Shown: piece after piece, positions 9,077 to 18,329 of the stretch
How the letters are laid out: the number at the start of each line of letters is the position of its first letter
Position numbering within the stretch: the stretch's first letter is position 1
NCBI RefSeq assembly: GCF_036625195.1
Contig: NZ_JAZKUG010000001.1
Span: 682,001-746,000, forward strand
Source of the DNA: Accumulibacter sp.
GTDB lineage: Bacteria > Pseudomonadota > Gammaproteobacteria > Burkholderiales > Rhodocyclaceae
DNA: 64,000 nt
Direction: 5' to 3'
Program-made: the position numbers and the translations under genes
The notes under the pieces: generated by a model
Told to the model about the DNA's origin: nothing
What the model saw: the letters and a program-made list of their open reading frames with translations, nothing else
Databases searched by the model: none

Positions 9077-10525
9077 TCAGGCGGTGCCGCCGACCGTCAG
9101 GCCGTCGATGCGCAGGGTCGGCTGGCCGACACCGACTGGCACGCTCTGTCCCTCCTTGCCGCAGGTGCCGACGCCCGGATCGAGGCGCATGTCGTTGCCG
9201 ATCATCGACACCTGCGTCATCGCCTCAGGGCCGCTGCCGATCAGGGTCGCCCCCTTGACCGGCGTGGTCACGCGGCCGTCTTCGATCAGGTAGGCCTCGG
9301 ACATCGAGAAGACGAACTTGCCATTGGTAATGTCGACCTGTCCGCCGCCGAAATTGACCGCGTAGATTCCTTTCTTCACCGAGCGGATGATCTCTTCCGG
9401 AGTGGACTCGCCGTTGAGCATCGTGGTGTTGGTCATGCGCGGCAGCGGCAGGTGGGCGAAGGATTCGCGGCGACCGTTGCCAGTCGGCGCGACGCCCATC
9501 AGGCGCGCGTTGAGGCTGTCCTGCATGTAGCCCCGCAGGATGCCGTCCTCGATCAGCACCGTCCGCTGCGTCGGATTGCCTTCGTCGTCGATGTTCAGCG
9601 AACCGCGCCGGCCGGCGATCGTGCCGTCGTCGATGACCGTCACGCCGCTGGCGGCGACGCGGCTACCGATGCGACCGGCGAAGGTCGAGCTGCCCTTGCG
9701 GTTGAAGTCGCCCTCGAGTCCGTGGCCAACGGCTTCGTGCAGGAGGATGCCGGGCCAGCCGGCACCAAGGACGACGGTCATCGTCCCGGCCGGCGCCGGT
9801 CGCGCCGCCAAGTTGGTGACGGCCTGGTGTACGGCTTCGCGCGCGTAGTCCTGCAGCACCGCATCGGTGAAGAAGCCGTAGTCGGTGCGTCCACCGCCGC
9901 CGGCCGACCCCTGTTCACGCTTTCCGCCCTGTTCGACGATGACCGTCAGCGAGACCCGCACCAGGGGCCGCACGTCGGCTGCCAGGCGGCCATCGCTGCC
10001 GGCGACCAGGACCACCTCGTACTCGCCGGCGAGGTGCGCCATGACCTGCGTCACCCGCGGGTCGGCAGCACGCGCCAGCGCTTCGAGCCGCTCCAGCAGA
10101 CTGACCTTGCTGCCCGCATCGAGTGAAGCCAGCGGATCGTTCGGCAGGTAGAGGCGGTGCGCCGTGCTCCTCTTCAGCGCCGGCACGCGCCGTTCCTGCC
10201 CGGCGCCGGCAATCGCCCGCACGGCGGCGGCGGCGGCGTCGAGCGCCGGTCTGCTGATGTCGTCCGAATAGGCGAAAGCGGTCTTCTCGCCGGCCAAGGC
10301 ACGCACGCCAACGCCTTCGTCGATGCTGAAGCTGCCGCTCTTGACGATGCCCTCTTCAAGGCTCCAGGCTTCGGAACGGCTGTACTGGAAGTAGAGATCG
10401 GCATAATCGACCTGGTGCGCCATGATCCTGCCGAACACCGGCGTCAGGTCGGCGACATCGAGGCCATAGGGCGTGAGCAGGGTCTTGCGTGCCTGCGCGA
10501 GAAGGGTCTGGGCTCTGTTGGTCAT
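9077..10525 (-). CDS. tldD: Metalloprotease TldD
   Basis: TldD/PmbA-family zinc protease of 482 aa; in E. coli TldD with TldE degrades peptides and matures microcin B17. The zinc motif HEAVGH is at residues 263-268, within the family block HEAVGHGLEGDFNRKGSS. The N-terminal GVGVRAL segment and C-terminal GTCGKEGQSVPVGVGQPTLR are also typical. It lies downstream of the nitrilase-like gene and yhdP on the same strand; the same order is common in related bacteria, which suggests one transcript. No tldE/pmbA is in the window. Confidence 0.95.
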   Translation of the reverse strand: MTNRAQTLLAQARKTLLTPYGLDVADLTPVFGRIMAHQVDYADLYFQYSRSEAWSLEEGIVKSGSFSIDEGVGVRALAGEKTAFAYSDDISRPALDAAAAAVRAIAGAGQERRVPALKRSTAHRLYLPNDPLASLDAGSKVSLLERLEALARAADPRVTQVMAHLAGEYEVVLVAGSDGRLAADVRPLVRVSLTVIVEQGGKREQGSAGGGGRTDYGFFTDAVLQDYAREAVHQAVTNLAARPAPAGTMTVVLGAGWPGILLHEAVGHGLEGDFNRKGSSTFAGRIGSRVAASGVTVIDDGTIAGRRGSLNIDDEGNPTQRTVLIEDGILRGYMQDSLNARLMGVAPTGNGRRESFAHLPLPRMTNTTMLNGESTPEEIIRSVKKGIYAVNFGGGQVDITNGKFVFSMSEAYLIEDGRVTTPVKGATLIGSGPEAMTQVSMIGNDMRLDPGVGTCGKEGQSVPVGVGQPTLRIDGLTVGGTA

Positions 10526-10564
10526 TCGGTTTCCCTGTTTGCTGCGGTTTTCTGCCGCCGACGT

Positions 10565-11410
10565 CTACATGACACGGTGCGCGAGTGCCGGCAGGCTGGC
10601 TCGGACCTCATCCAGGCGACTTCTTGCGAGGTCGCCGATGACGATGCCGGGTCCTTTCTGCTTGCGATCGAGGATCGTCCCCCAGGGGTCGATGAGCATG
10701 CTGTTGCCGTGCGTTTCGCGGCCGTTCTCGTGCCGGCCACCCTGGGCAACCGCCAGCACGTAGCACTGGTTCTCGATCGCCCGCGCGCGCAGGAGGATCT
10801 CCCAGTGGGCACGGCCGGTCGTCTCGGTGAAGGCCGCTGGCACGACGAGCAAATCTGTGACACCGATGGCGCGATAAAGCTCCGGAAAGCGCAGGTCGTA
10901 ACAGATCGACAGACCGACGCGGCCGAAAGGCGTGACGAAGGCTGCCGGCTGGCGGCCAGCCTCGATGGTCGTGCTCTCGTCGTAACGCTCGCTGCCCTGC
11001 TGGAAGCCGAAGAGGTGAATCTTGTCGTAGCGGGCGGCACGCCGCCCCTGCGGATCGTAGACCAGCGTGGAGTTGAGCACCTTGTCGGGACTGCCCGCAA
11101 GCAGCGGCAGCGAGCCGCCAATCAGCCAGACCGCGTGTTCGCGCGCACTGGCGGCAAGAAAATCCTGGATCGGGCCATGTCCATCGGCCTCCCGCAACTG
11201 CAACTTGTCGCCATCGGTCATTCCCATGATGGCAAAGTATTCCGGCAGCGCGAGCAGTTCGGCGCCCTGTGCAACGGCTTCACTGATCAGCGCCGCGGCG
11301 GTGCGCAGATTCTCGTCGACGCGTGGCGTCGACACCATCTGCAGGGCGGCGACGCGGAGGACGCCGGTGGCTGGCGCTGCCGGCAGCCGCTCGTCGGGGT
11401 GTGGCTTCAT
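10565..11410 (-). CDS. Carbon-nitrogen hydrolase (nitrilase superfamily amidase)
   Basis: Single-domain nitrilase-fold hydrolase of 281 aa, of the Nit1/omega-amidase-like branch that may hydrolyse deaminated glutathione or similar amides. The catalytic triad is visible: Glu in LALPEYFA (57), Lys in RYDKIHLFG (130) and Cys in LSICYDLRFPELYR (170). The ATG at 11410 has GGAG six bases upstream and is preferred over an in-frame GTG four codons earlier (11422). It sits between yhdP and tldD with short gaps, so co-transcription is likely. Confidence 0.9.
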   Translation of the reverse strand: MKPHPDERLPAAPATGVLRVAALQMVSTPRVDENLRTAAALISEAVAQGAELLALPEYFAIMGMTDGDKLQLREADGHGPIQDFLAASAREHAVWLIGGSLPLLAGSPDKVLNSTLVYDPQGRRAARYDKIHLFGFQQGSERYDESTTIEAGRQPAAFVTPFGRVGLSICYDLRFPELYRAIGVTDLLVVPAAFTETTGRAHWEILLRARAIENQCYVLAVAQGGRHENGRETHGNSMLIDPWGTILDRKQKGPGIVIGDLARSRLDEVRASLPALAHRVM

Positions 11411-11441
11411 GGTGGGCTCCACTCGGCTGAGTTGGTTTCGG

Positions 11442-14400
11442 TCACGGCGTCGTCGCGACCGCCGGCGGCCGCGACAGGCGCTCCACCTTGGGGTCGTCCC
11501 ACCTGCCGGTGACCAGGTAGTCGAAACTGAAGGCCTTGCTCAATGGCCCCTGCAGGATCTTGTCGGCGAGCAGCGTCGCGACGCCGGCCAGCGGGTTGAT
11601 CACCGCCACGCCGAGCGCCGCACTGCTGCCGAGATCGGGCTGGACGCTGACTTCGAGGCGCTGCGTCTCATTTTTCAGGTCAGCGTCGCCGCTGAGGACG
11701 ACGCGCGCCGCTGGGCCGCTGATCTGCAGCCGATCGGTGTGCATGACGCCGCTCTTGACCGCGATGCTGCCGGTGATGCCGTCGAACGCGAAACCCTCGC
11801 TGAAGATATCGCCGAAATCGAAGGTGAAGCGTCGCGGCAGCCCCTGCAGGCTGATCAGCCCGAGCAACTTGCCGACGCCGGGATCGACCTTGAGGAATTG
11901 GCCGTGGCTTGCCTCGACCTGGATGTCGCCAGCGAGGGTTGCATGGTCCAGCTCGGTCGGCGCGCCGGTCCAGCCGATGCGGCCTTTCATCGCCGCCTTG
12001 CCGCCGCGTATCGTGCCACCGTAGCCGAGGCGGTCGAGCAGACGCCCGACATCGCCGCTCTCGAGGGCGAAATCGAGCTGCGTCCGGTTCCCTGCAGTGA
12101 GCTGCCACTGCCCACTGCCCGCCAGGCTGCCATACGGGTTGCGCAGATCGATGCGGTCCAGGCGCCAGATGCCGCCGTCGTTGTGCGCCTGCACCTCGAG
12201 GCGTCCGAAGCGCTTCTGCCCGATGGTGAAATCATCGACGATGACGTCGAGCGCCGGCAGTTCCTTGAGCGGCTCGCGGCTGGTGGTATCGCTGCGCACC
12301 CTGTCGGGACGCCGCCACTTGCTGAAATGCGCCTTCAACCTGCCGGCACCGCTGCCGTCCCACTGGAAGCTGCCGATCGCCTGCTCCGACTCGACATTGC
12401 CGCGCCAGCGCGTCGTGATGCCGGTGATGCCAACACCGACGCCGGTGTAGGTCTGACCAATGACGACGAGTTCGTCAGCCCTGACATCGACGGCGACCGG
12501 GAAGCCGGTCGCGGCGACCTCAGCGCTCTTCCGGCCACCGCCGAGAAGGCTCTGCCAGGCGTCCAGATCGAGGCTGCGCGCGCTGATGCCGACATTGAGC
12601 CCGCGCTCGGGCAGCGCCGCGGCCGGCCGGCCGATCGCGATCATGCCGCGCTCGATCTGTGCCTCGCTGTCTTTCCTGCGGCGGACCAGCTGCACGCTGA
12701 GCACGTCGCCGAGGGTGGCACGGACCTGATCGCGGACGATGGCCTGGCCGCCAGCGGCCGCCGGCAGCAGTCCGTTCTCGAAATGCAGGGGCATCGCTTC
12801 GCTGGCAGACTTGCCAAGCGGCGCCGGCAGGGTCGAGCTGACGCCAAGCAGATCACTGTCCACCAGGACGTCGACATCGCGCTTGCGCAACCGGATCTCG
12901 GCGCGATAGGCGGTGCCGCCGGCGAAAGCGGCGAGTACGGGCGAGCCGATGTGCCGGCGCAGATCGTCGACCAGCAGCGAGCCGCTTGCCAGCACCCGCA
13001 CCCTGCCGGACTCGGTGCCCCCGGTGATGCGCAGCGGGCCGCCGAAAAGCGTCGCGTTGATCCCGGGGACACGCAGGTCCCGTTCCGAGAACTGCAGGTT
13101 GCCCTTCACCTGCTGCAACGGCGGCAGCACAGGGTCGACGACGACCTCGTTGGCCTGGAACGTATAGGTGCCGTCGATCTTCGAATCGCCGAGCCGCGCC
13201 TCCTCGAGCGGAATGACCAGACCGATTTCCAGCCGGCCTGCTCCGCGTGCACTCATCTTCTCGGTGAAGTGGTCGATCTGCGCTGCCACCGGACTCTGGT
13301 CGATGAACTTGAGGAACTCGGCGGTTGGCCCGGCGACGTGGCCCTTGAGCTTTAGCGTGCTCACCGGTGCGTCGAAATCCGGGATCTCGGCCCGCGTCTG
13401 CGCCAGCGTCGCACCGAGAATCGTGCCGTGGCGCGCCTGCACCACCATGCCGTTGCCCTCGAAACGCAGGTCGGCATCGATGCTCGTGATCGGCGGCCAG
13501 CCGGTACCGTAGTCGAGGACGACATCCTGCGCCTTGACGGTGACGAGGAACTGTCCCTGTTTGCGGTCGAGAAAGGGGAAGTGCGCCAGATCGCCCTTGA
13601 GGATCAGCCGGGCTTCGCTGGCGGTTCCCGCCAGCAGCGCGTCGCGCACCCAGTGGCGGGCATCGACGTTGATCGCCGCCGGCAGGTAGCGCCAGACCGC
13701 GGTCGCTTCGGCACGCGTCAGCGCAGCCGTCAGGTCGATGCTGCCCGGCCCGTCCGGACTGCTGCGGTAAGTTCCCTGCGCCGAACCGGCCGCGTCGGCG
13801 CCGGCGAACTCGGCACGTGACAGCTCGGCCTCGAGCCGACCCTGGCTGACCTTCCACTTCGCCTGCGCGTGCAGCGTGTCGAGGGCGATCGCCGACTCGG
13901 GAAAGACCTGCGGCAGCTCGACACGCACCTGCCGCGAGCGCAGTTGCACGGCACCGCCCTTCTCGCTGGCGTCGAGCGAGCCCGACAGGCCACTGGCGCC
14001 GGGGAACTGCCGCACCGGTCGCAACGCGAGGTCGGCGAACGAAGCCTGCAGCGAATAGGCCTGCAGCTCCTCGGAGCTGCCGCGCCAGCTGGCGTGCAGG
14101 TCGCCAATGCGGCCGCGCGGCGCGAAGTCGTCGAGCAGGCGGCGCGACTGCGGGTCGAGCGGCAGGTAGGCGGCCAGTCCGCCAAGGACGCCGAGGTCCA
14201 CCGCTGTCGCCGTCGCACTGCCGCGCAGCGAAGCGCTCGGCGCCTTCTCCTGCTGCCATTCGAGGTGGAAATCGGTCGGCTCGATGCGCAGTCCGCCTGC
14301 CTGCTCCGGCGGTCCCGCTGCGGCGGCATCGGCAGCCACCGCTGGCGCCGGCGACTGGGCGAGGAGTTCGACGCGACGTCCGTCAAGGCGCATGCCCGCG

Positions 14401-15380
14401 GCCAGGAAATGTGCCGCGACACGCCCGGAGAGCCGATCCAGAGCCAGTTCCGGCAGGTTCCTGGCCAACCGTAGGTTGACGCTGGCGAGCGACAGGTCGG
14501 CTGTGAGGTTCTGCAGCGCCCCCTCGGCAAAGCCTGCCCACGCGCGTATCGCGCCACGACCATGCGGCAGCGCGAAAGGATAGTCGATCCATGCCCGCCA
14601 GGCAGCGAGATCGACGTAGTCGACCTGGACGAAGGCCTCCCCTTTCCAGCTGGCGGCGTTCTCCAGGTCCCTGCCGCGGAAGTCGCCGCGCAGGTCGATC
14701 GCCGACGCCAGCTCGGCAGGCGGCAGCGCGGTCAATCCGAAGCGGTGGTGGCGGCCGTCATTGTCGAGCGCCAGGTTGACGTCTTCCAGTACCAGTGGCG
14801 GGGCGCCGGGTCTGGCGTCCTCCCAGAGCACCGTTGCGCCATTGACGCGAATCTGTTTCTGCGCCAGGACCCAGTCCACGACACCTCCATCGCTGTCATC
14901 CTCGGTGACGGCGATGCCGGCGACGAAGAAGCGGCCGTCGTGGTCACGCCGCAGATGCAACGTCGGCTCATCGATGCGCAGCAGGCGCAGGCGCAACTGC
15001 AGCCGCGGCAGCGAGGACCAGGACAGCACGCTCTCGACGCGCGAGAAGGCCAACGCGGGCTGGCCCCGGGCATCGGCGATGCGCACGTCGGAGAGGACGA
15101 GATCGGGATTGAGACCGGCCCAGCTCGCCTCGATGCCGCCGATGGCGACCGAGAGGCCGAGCGCCTGGCCAGCCGCACGTTCGATTTCCGGCCGATAGTG
15201 CTCAATGTTGGGCAGGATCAGGTAGCGCAGGCCAAGCACCAGCAGCACGAAGGCGAAGTAGAGCACGAGGGCGGCGCGCACGGCCCAGCGCCAGCCGGTG
15301 CGCACCGCCGGATGCGAGACGAAGGGCACGAGACGGTGCAGGCGATGGTAGACCGCCGGGCGCAGTTCCTCCTGCCGCAT
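11442..15380 (-). CDS. yhdP: YhdP family AsmA-like envelope protein
   Basis: Very long envelope protein (1312 aa from the ATG at 15380; TTG at 15413 is an alternative). It has one N-terminal membrane anchor (VLYFAFVLLVLGLRYLILP) and a long AsmA-like body typical of the YhdP/TIGR02099 family. In E. coli YhdP is one of the AsmA-like proteins that move phospholipid to the outer membrane. C-terminal marks include GLISLQGLPRRFTFDFGDIF and the final segment with LAGVATLLADKILQGPLSKA. It heads the minus-strand group yhdP-nitrilase-tldD and is divergent from glnE. Confidence 0.9.
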   Translation of the reverse strand: MRQEELRPAVYHRLHRLVPFVSHPAVRTGWRWAVRAALVLYFAFVLLVLGLRYLILPNIEHYRPEIERAAGQALGLSVAIGGIEASWAGLNPDLVLSDVRIADARGQPALAFSRVESVLSWSSLPRLQLRLRLLRIDEPTLHLRRDHDGRFFVAGIAVTEDDSDGGVVDWVLAQKQIRVNGATVLWEDARPGAPPLVLEDVNLALDNDGRHHRFGLTALPPAELASAIDLRGDFRGRDLENAASWKGEAFVQVDYVDLAAWRAWIDYPFALPHGRGAIRAWAGFAEGALQNLTADLSLASVNLRLARNLPELALDRLSGRVAAHFLAAGMRLDGRRVELLAQSPAPAVAADAAAAGPPEQAGGLRIEPTDFHLEWQQEKAPSASLRGSATATAVDLGVLGGLAAYLPLDPQSRRLLDDFAPRGRIGDLHASWRGSSEELQAYSLQASFADLALRPVRQFPGASGLSGSLDASEKGGAVQLRSRQVRVELPQVFPESAIALDTLHAQAKWKVSQGRLEAELSRAEFAGADAAGSAQGTYRSSPDGPGSIDLTAALTRAEATAVWRYLPAAINVDARHWVRDALLAGTASEARLILKGDLAHFPFLDRKQGQFLVTVKAQDVVLDYGTGWPPITSIDADLRFEGNGMVVQARHGTILGATLAQTRAEIPDFDAPVSTLKLKGHVAGPTAEFLKFIDQSPVAAQIDHFTEKMSARGAGRLEIGLVIPLEEARLGDSKIDGTYTFQANEVVVDPVLPPLQQVKGNLQFSERDLRVPGINATLFGGPLRITGGTESGRVRVLASGSLLVDDLRRHIGSPVLAAFAGGTAYRAEIRLRKRDVDVLVDSDLLGVSSTLPAPLGKSASEAMPLHFENGLLPAAAGGQAIVRDQVRATLGDVLSVQLVRRRKDSEAQIERGMIAIGRPAAALPERGLNVGISARSLDLDAWQSLLGGGRKSAEVAATGFPVAVDVRADELVVIGQTYTGVGVGITGITTRWRGNVESEQAIGSFQWDGSGAGRLKAHFSKWRRPDRVRSDTTSREPLKELPALDVIVDDFTIGQKRFGRLEVQAHNDGGIWRLDRIDLRNPYGSLAGSGQWQLTAGNRTQLDFALESGDVGRLLDRLGYGGTIRGGKAAMKGRIGWTGAPTELDHATLAGDIQVEASHGQFLKVDPGVGKLLGLISLQGLPRRFTFDFGDIFSEGFAFDGITGSIAVKSGVMHTDRLQISGPAARVVLSGDADLKNETQRLEVSVQPDLGSSAALGVAVINPLAGVATLLADKILQGPLSKAFSFDYLVTGRWDDPKVERLSRPPAVATTP

Positions 15381-15406
15381 CAGAGTGGGCTCGCGCGGAG
15401 AGACTT

Positions 15407-15436
15407 TTGCCAACAGTCGGTGCGCGTCACTAGAAT
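15407..15436 (+). promoter_or_regulatory. Candidate sigma70 promoter for glnE
   Basis: -35 TTGCCA (15407-15412), 18-base spacer, -10 TAGAAT (15431-15436); both hexamers match the consensus at 5 of 6 positions. It lies about 110 bp before the glnE ATG. Confidence 0.5.
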
Positions 15437-15469
15437 GTCGGGGTACCCGGTCGAGTTCGCCAATATCCC

Positions 15470-15498
15470 ATTGTAACGGCTTTGCCGCACCGCTTCAG
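15470..15498 (-). promoter_or_regulatory. Candidate sigma70 promoter for yhdP group
   Basis: Minus strand: -35 CTGAAG (15493-15498, weak), 17-base spacer, -10 TACAAT (15470-15475, 5 of 6). About 90 bp upstream of the yhdP ATG and facing away from the glnE promoter. Confidence 0.4.
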
Positions 15499-15546
15499 CG
15501 TCCGTGGCGCAGCGCGCGATCCGGATCCAGACGAGATGAAGGAACC

Positions 15547-18282
15547 ATGAACAGCTCCCGCGACGCCAGGCTACCCGATCTCGCTGCCGCGCGGCTGGCG
15601 GCGACTGCGCACAGCCGCTACCTGCGTCAGCTGCTGGCAGCGCGGCCGGAAGTCGCCGTCTGGCTCGACGGCAACGCCGCCAGCCCACTTTCCGCGGAGC
15701 GGATGAGCGCCTTCCTCCGCGCTGCCGCACCGCGCAACGAAGAGGAACTGAAGCGTTGCCTGCGGCACCTGCGGCAACGCGTCATGGCGACGCTGATCGT
15801 GCGCGACATCGGTGGTCTGGCGCCCCTCTCCGAGGTCATCGAGACGATGACCCGGCTCGCCGACGTCGTCACCAACTTCGCGCTCGACCTCCTGCATCGA
15901 CAGCTCGCCGGACAGTTCGGCGAGCCCCTCGACGAGCACGGCCGGCCGCAGCGGCTGCTCGTCATCGGCATGGGCAAGCTCGGCGGTCGCGAACTCAACG
16001 TTTCGTCGGACGTCGATTACATCTTCGTTTATCCGGAGGAGGGGCGAACCGCCGGCAACGGTCGCCGCCTCGACAACTACGAGTTCTTCCTGCGCCTCGG
16101 CAAGCGACTGATCGGCGCCCTCGGCGACGCCACCGAGGATGGCCAGGTCTTCCGTGTCGACATGCGACTGCGGCCGAACGGCGATTCCGGGGCGCTGGTC
16201 GGCTCGCTCGGCTCGCTCGAGAACTACTTCATCGCACAGGGCCGCGAGTGGGAGCGCTACGCCTGGATCAAGGCACGGGTGATGAACGAGGGAGCCAATC
16301 TGCAACCGGAGTGGATCGACGCCCTGCAGCGCATCTGCCGCCCGTTCGTCTTTCGCAAGTATCTCGATTTCGGGGCGATCAACGCCATGCGCGAGCTGCA
16401 CGCGCAGATCCGGCGCGAAGTGGCGCGTCGCGACATGGCCGAGCACATCAAGCTCGGCCCCGGAGGCATCCGCGAAATCGAGTTCATCGCCCAGGTTTTC
16501 CAGCTCATTCGCGGTGGGCGCGACCCGGCACTGCAGGTTCGCCCGACGTTGCGGATCCTCGCCCTGCTCGCCGAGCGTCGGCTGCTGCCGGCGGAGAGTG
16601 AACGCGAGCTGGCGACCGCCTACGAATTCCTGCGCCGCCTCGAGCACCGCCTGCAGTATGTCGCTGACGCGCAGACGCACCGCCTGCCGGGCGGTGACGA
16701 CGAGCGCCAGGCGATCGCAACCTCGATGGCTTGCCACGACTGGGCCTCGTTCATGGTGGCGCTCGACGCGCATCGTGCGCTCGTCGCCCGCCACTTCGAG
16801 CAGGTGTTCTCCGAGCCCGAGGAAGGACGGCACCCGCTGGCCGGCATCTGGGACGGCGCGACGGCCAACGAGGACAGTCTCGAGCAACTGGCGGCGCTCG
16901 GCTTCCGCCAGCCACAGGCGCTCATCGAACGGGTACAGCGCTTCCGCGACAGCGGCCGCTATCTGCAGTTGCCGGCGAGCAACCGCGAGCGGCTCGACGC
17001 GCTGGGTCCGCGACTGATCGATGCGGCCGCCGCGACGGCGACACCCGACGCAACCTGGCAGCGCGGCCTTGACTTTCTCGACAAGATCAGCCGTCGCGGC
17101 GCCTATCTCGCGCTCCTGCAGCAGTATCCGCAGACGTTGAAGAAACTCGCCGAGCTGATCGGCAGTTCGTCCTGGGCAGCCGACTACCTGACCCGCCACC
17201 CGATCCTGCTCGACGAGCTCCTCGATTCGCGCATCTTCGACGTCACCACCGATTGGCAGCAGTTTCGCGGCAACCTGCAGGCGCGGCTGGCGGAGCACGT
17301 CGATGACACCGAGCGGGAGATGGACATCCTGCGCGAGACCCATCATGCGCAGGTCTTCCATTTCCTGGCGCAGGACCTGGCGGGCATGCACACGGTCGAG
17401 CATCTCGCCGACCGGCTCAGCGAGCTTGCCGACATCATGGTGCAGACGACCCTTGATCTCTGCTGGCAGAAGCTGAAGTCCCGCCACCCGCGTCCGGAAC
17501 TGCCGCCACGCTTTGCCGTCATCGCCTACGGCAAGCTCGGCGGCAAGGAACTGGGCTTCGCCTCCGACCTCGACCTCGTCTATCTGCATGACGACCCCGA
17601 GAGCGGCGCAGGTGAGCTCTATGCCCGCCTCGGCCAGCGCATGAGCACCTGGATGTCGAGCCAGACCGCCGCCGGCAGCCTCTTCGAAGTGGACCTGCGG
17701 CTGCGCCCGAACGGCGATTCGGGAATGCTCGTCTGCCCGGTCGACGCCTTCCGCGACTACCAACTGCAGCACGCCTGGGTGTGGGAACACCAAGCCCTGA
17801 CGCGCGCGCGCTTCTGCGCCGGCGACCCGGCTGTCGGCGAGCGCTTCGAGGCGATTCGCACCGAGATCCTGCGCCAGCCCCGCGATCTGGCGACCCTGCG
17901 CCGGGAAGTGCTGGCGATGCGACAGCGCATGCTCGAGCAGCATGGCTCGGGTAGCCAGCAGTCGTTCGACATCAAGCACGACCGTGGCGGCCTGATCGAC
18001 GTCGAGTTCATCGTCCAGTACCTGATCCTCGGCCATGCACAGCACCATGCCCGACTCTGCGGCAACCTCGGCAACATCGCGCTGCTCGGCATCGCCGGCG
18101 ATCTGGGGCTGATTCCGGTCGCAGCCGCGACGGCGGTGCGTGACGCCTACCGCGAGTATCGCCGCATGCAGCACGTGCTGCGACTGAACGCCGGCCGCCG
18201 CGCGCGCGTCGCACGTGCCACGGTCAGCGGCCGCATCGAGGCGGTGCTCGCACTCTGGCAGCAGGTTTTCGCTTCGCCGTAG
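15547..18282 (+). CDS. glnE: Bifunctional glutamine synthetase adenylyltransferase/adenylyl-removing enzyme (GlnE)
   Basis: Controls glutamine synthetase by adding AMP to, or removing it from, a tyrosine, in response to PII. It is 911 aa. The two nucleotidyltransferase domains are both visible: N-terminal GMGKLGGRELNVSSDVDYIF with MRLRPNGDSGALV, and C-terminal AYGKLGGKELGFASDLDLVY with LRLRPNGDSGMLV. Both keep the catalytic aspartates. GAAGGA lies just upstream of the ATG; the frame is open another 54 codons upstream but that part is not family-like. An equally long antisense frame here is a codon-bias shadow. Confidence 0.96.
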   Translation: MNSSRDARLPDLAAARLAATAHSRYLRQLLAARPEVAVWLDGNAASPLSAERMSAFLRAAAPRNEEELKRCLRHLRQRVMATLIVRDIGGLAPLSEVIETMTRLADVVTNFALDLLHRQLAGQFGEPLDEHGRPQRLLVIGMGKLGGRELNVSSDVDYIFVYPEEGRTAGNGRRLDNYEFFLRLGKRLIGALGDATEDGQVFRVDMRLRPNGDSGALVGSLGSLENYFIAQGREWERYAWIKARVMNEGANLQPEWIDALQRICRPFVFRKYLDFGAINAMRELHAQIRREVARRDMAEHIKLGPGGIREIEFIAQVFQLIRGGRDPALQVRPTLRILALLAERRLLPAESERELATAYEFLRRLEHRLQYVADAQTHRLPGGDDERQAIATSMACHDWASFMVALDAHRALVARHFEQVFSEPEEGRHPLAGIWDGATANEDSLEQLAALGFRQPQALIERVQRFRDSGRYLQLPASNRERLDALGPRLIDAAAATATPDATWQRGLDFLDKISRRGAYLALLQQYPQTLKKLAELIGSSSWAADYLTRHPILLDELLDSRIFDVTTDWQQFRGNLQARLAEHVDDTEREMDILRETHHAQVFHFLAQDLAGMHTVEHLADRLSELADIMVQTTLDLCWQKLKSRHPRPELPPRFAVIAYGKLGGKELGFASDLDLVYLHDDPESGAGELYARLGQRMSTWMSSQTAAGSLFEVDLRLRPNGDSGMLVCPVDAFRDYQLQHAWVWEHQALTRARFCAGDPAVGERFEAIRTEILRQPRDLATLRREVLAMRQRMLEQHGSGSQQSFDIKHDRGGLIDVEFIVQYLILGHAQHHARLCGNLGNIALLGIAGDLGLIPVAAATAVRDAYREYRRMQHVLRLNAGRRARVARATVSGRIEAVLALWQQVFASP

Positions 18283-18329
18283 GCATCGGTTATCATCCAC
18301 GCTCCCACAGCAAGCAATGGAGGACGCCG

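Noticed and set aside
15571..18300. 909-codon antisense frame opposite glnE
   Set aside because: High-GC codon-bias shadow; glnE has both nucleotidyltransferase domains intact in the sense frame.
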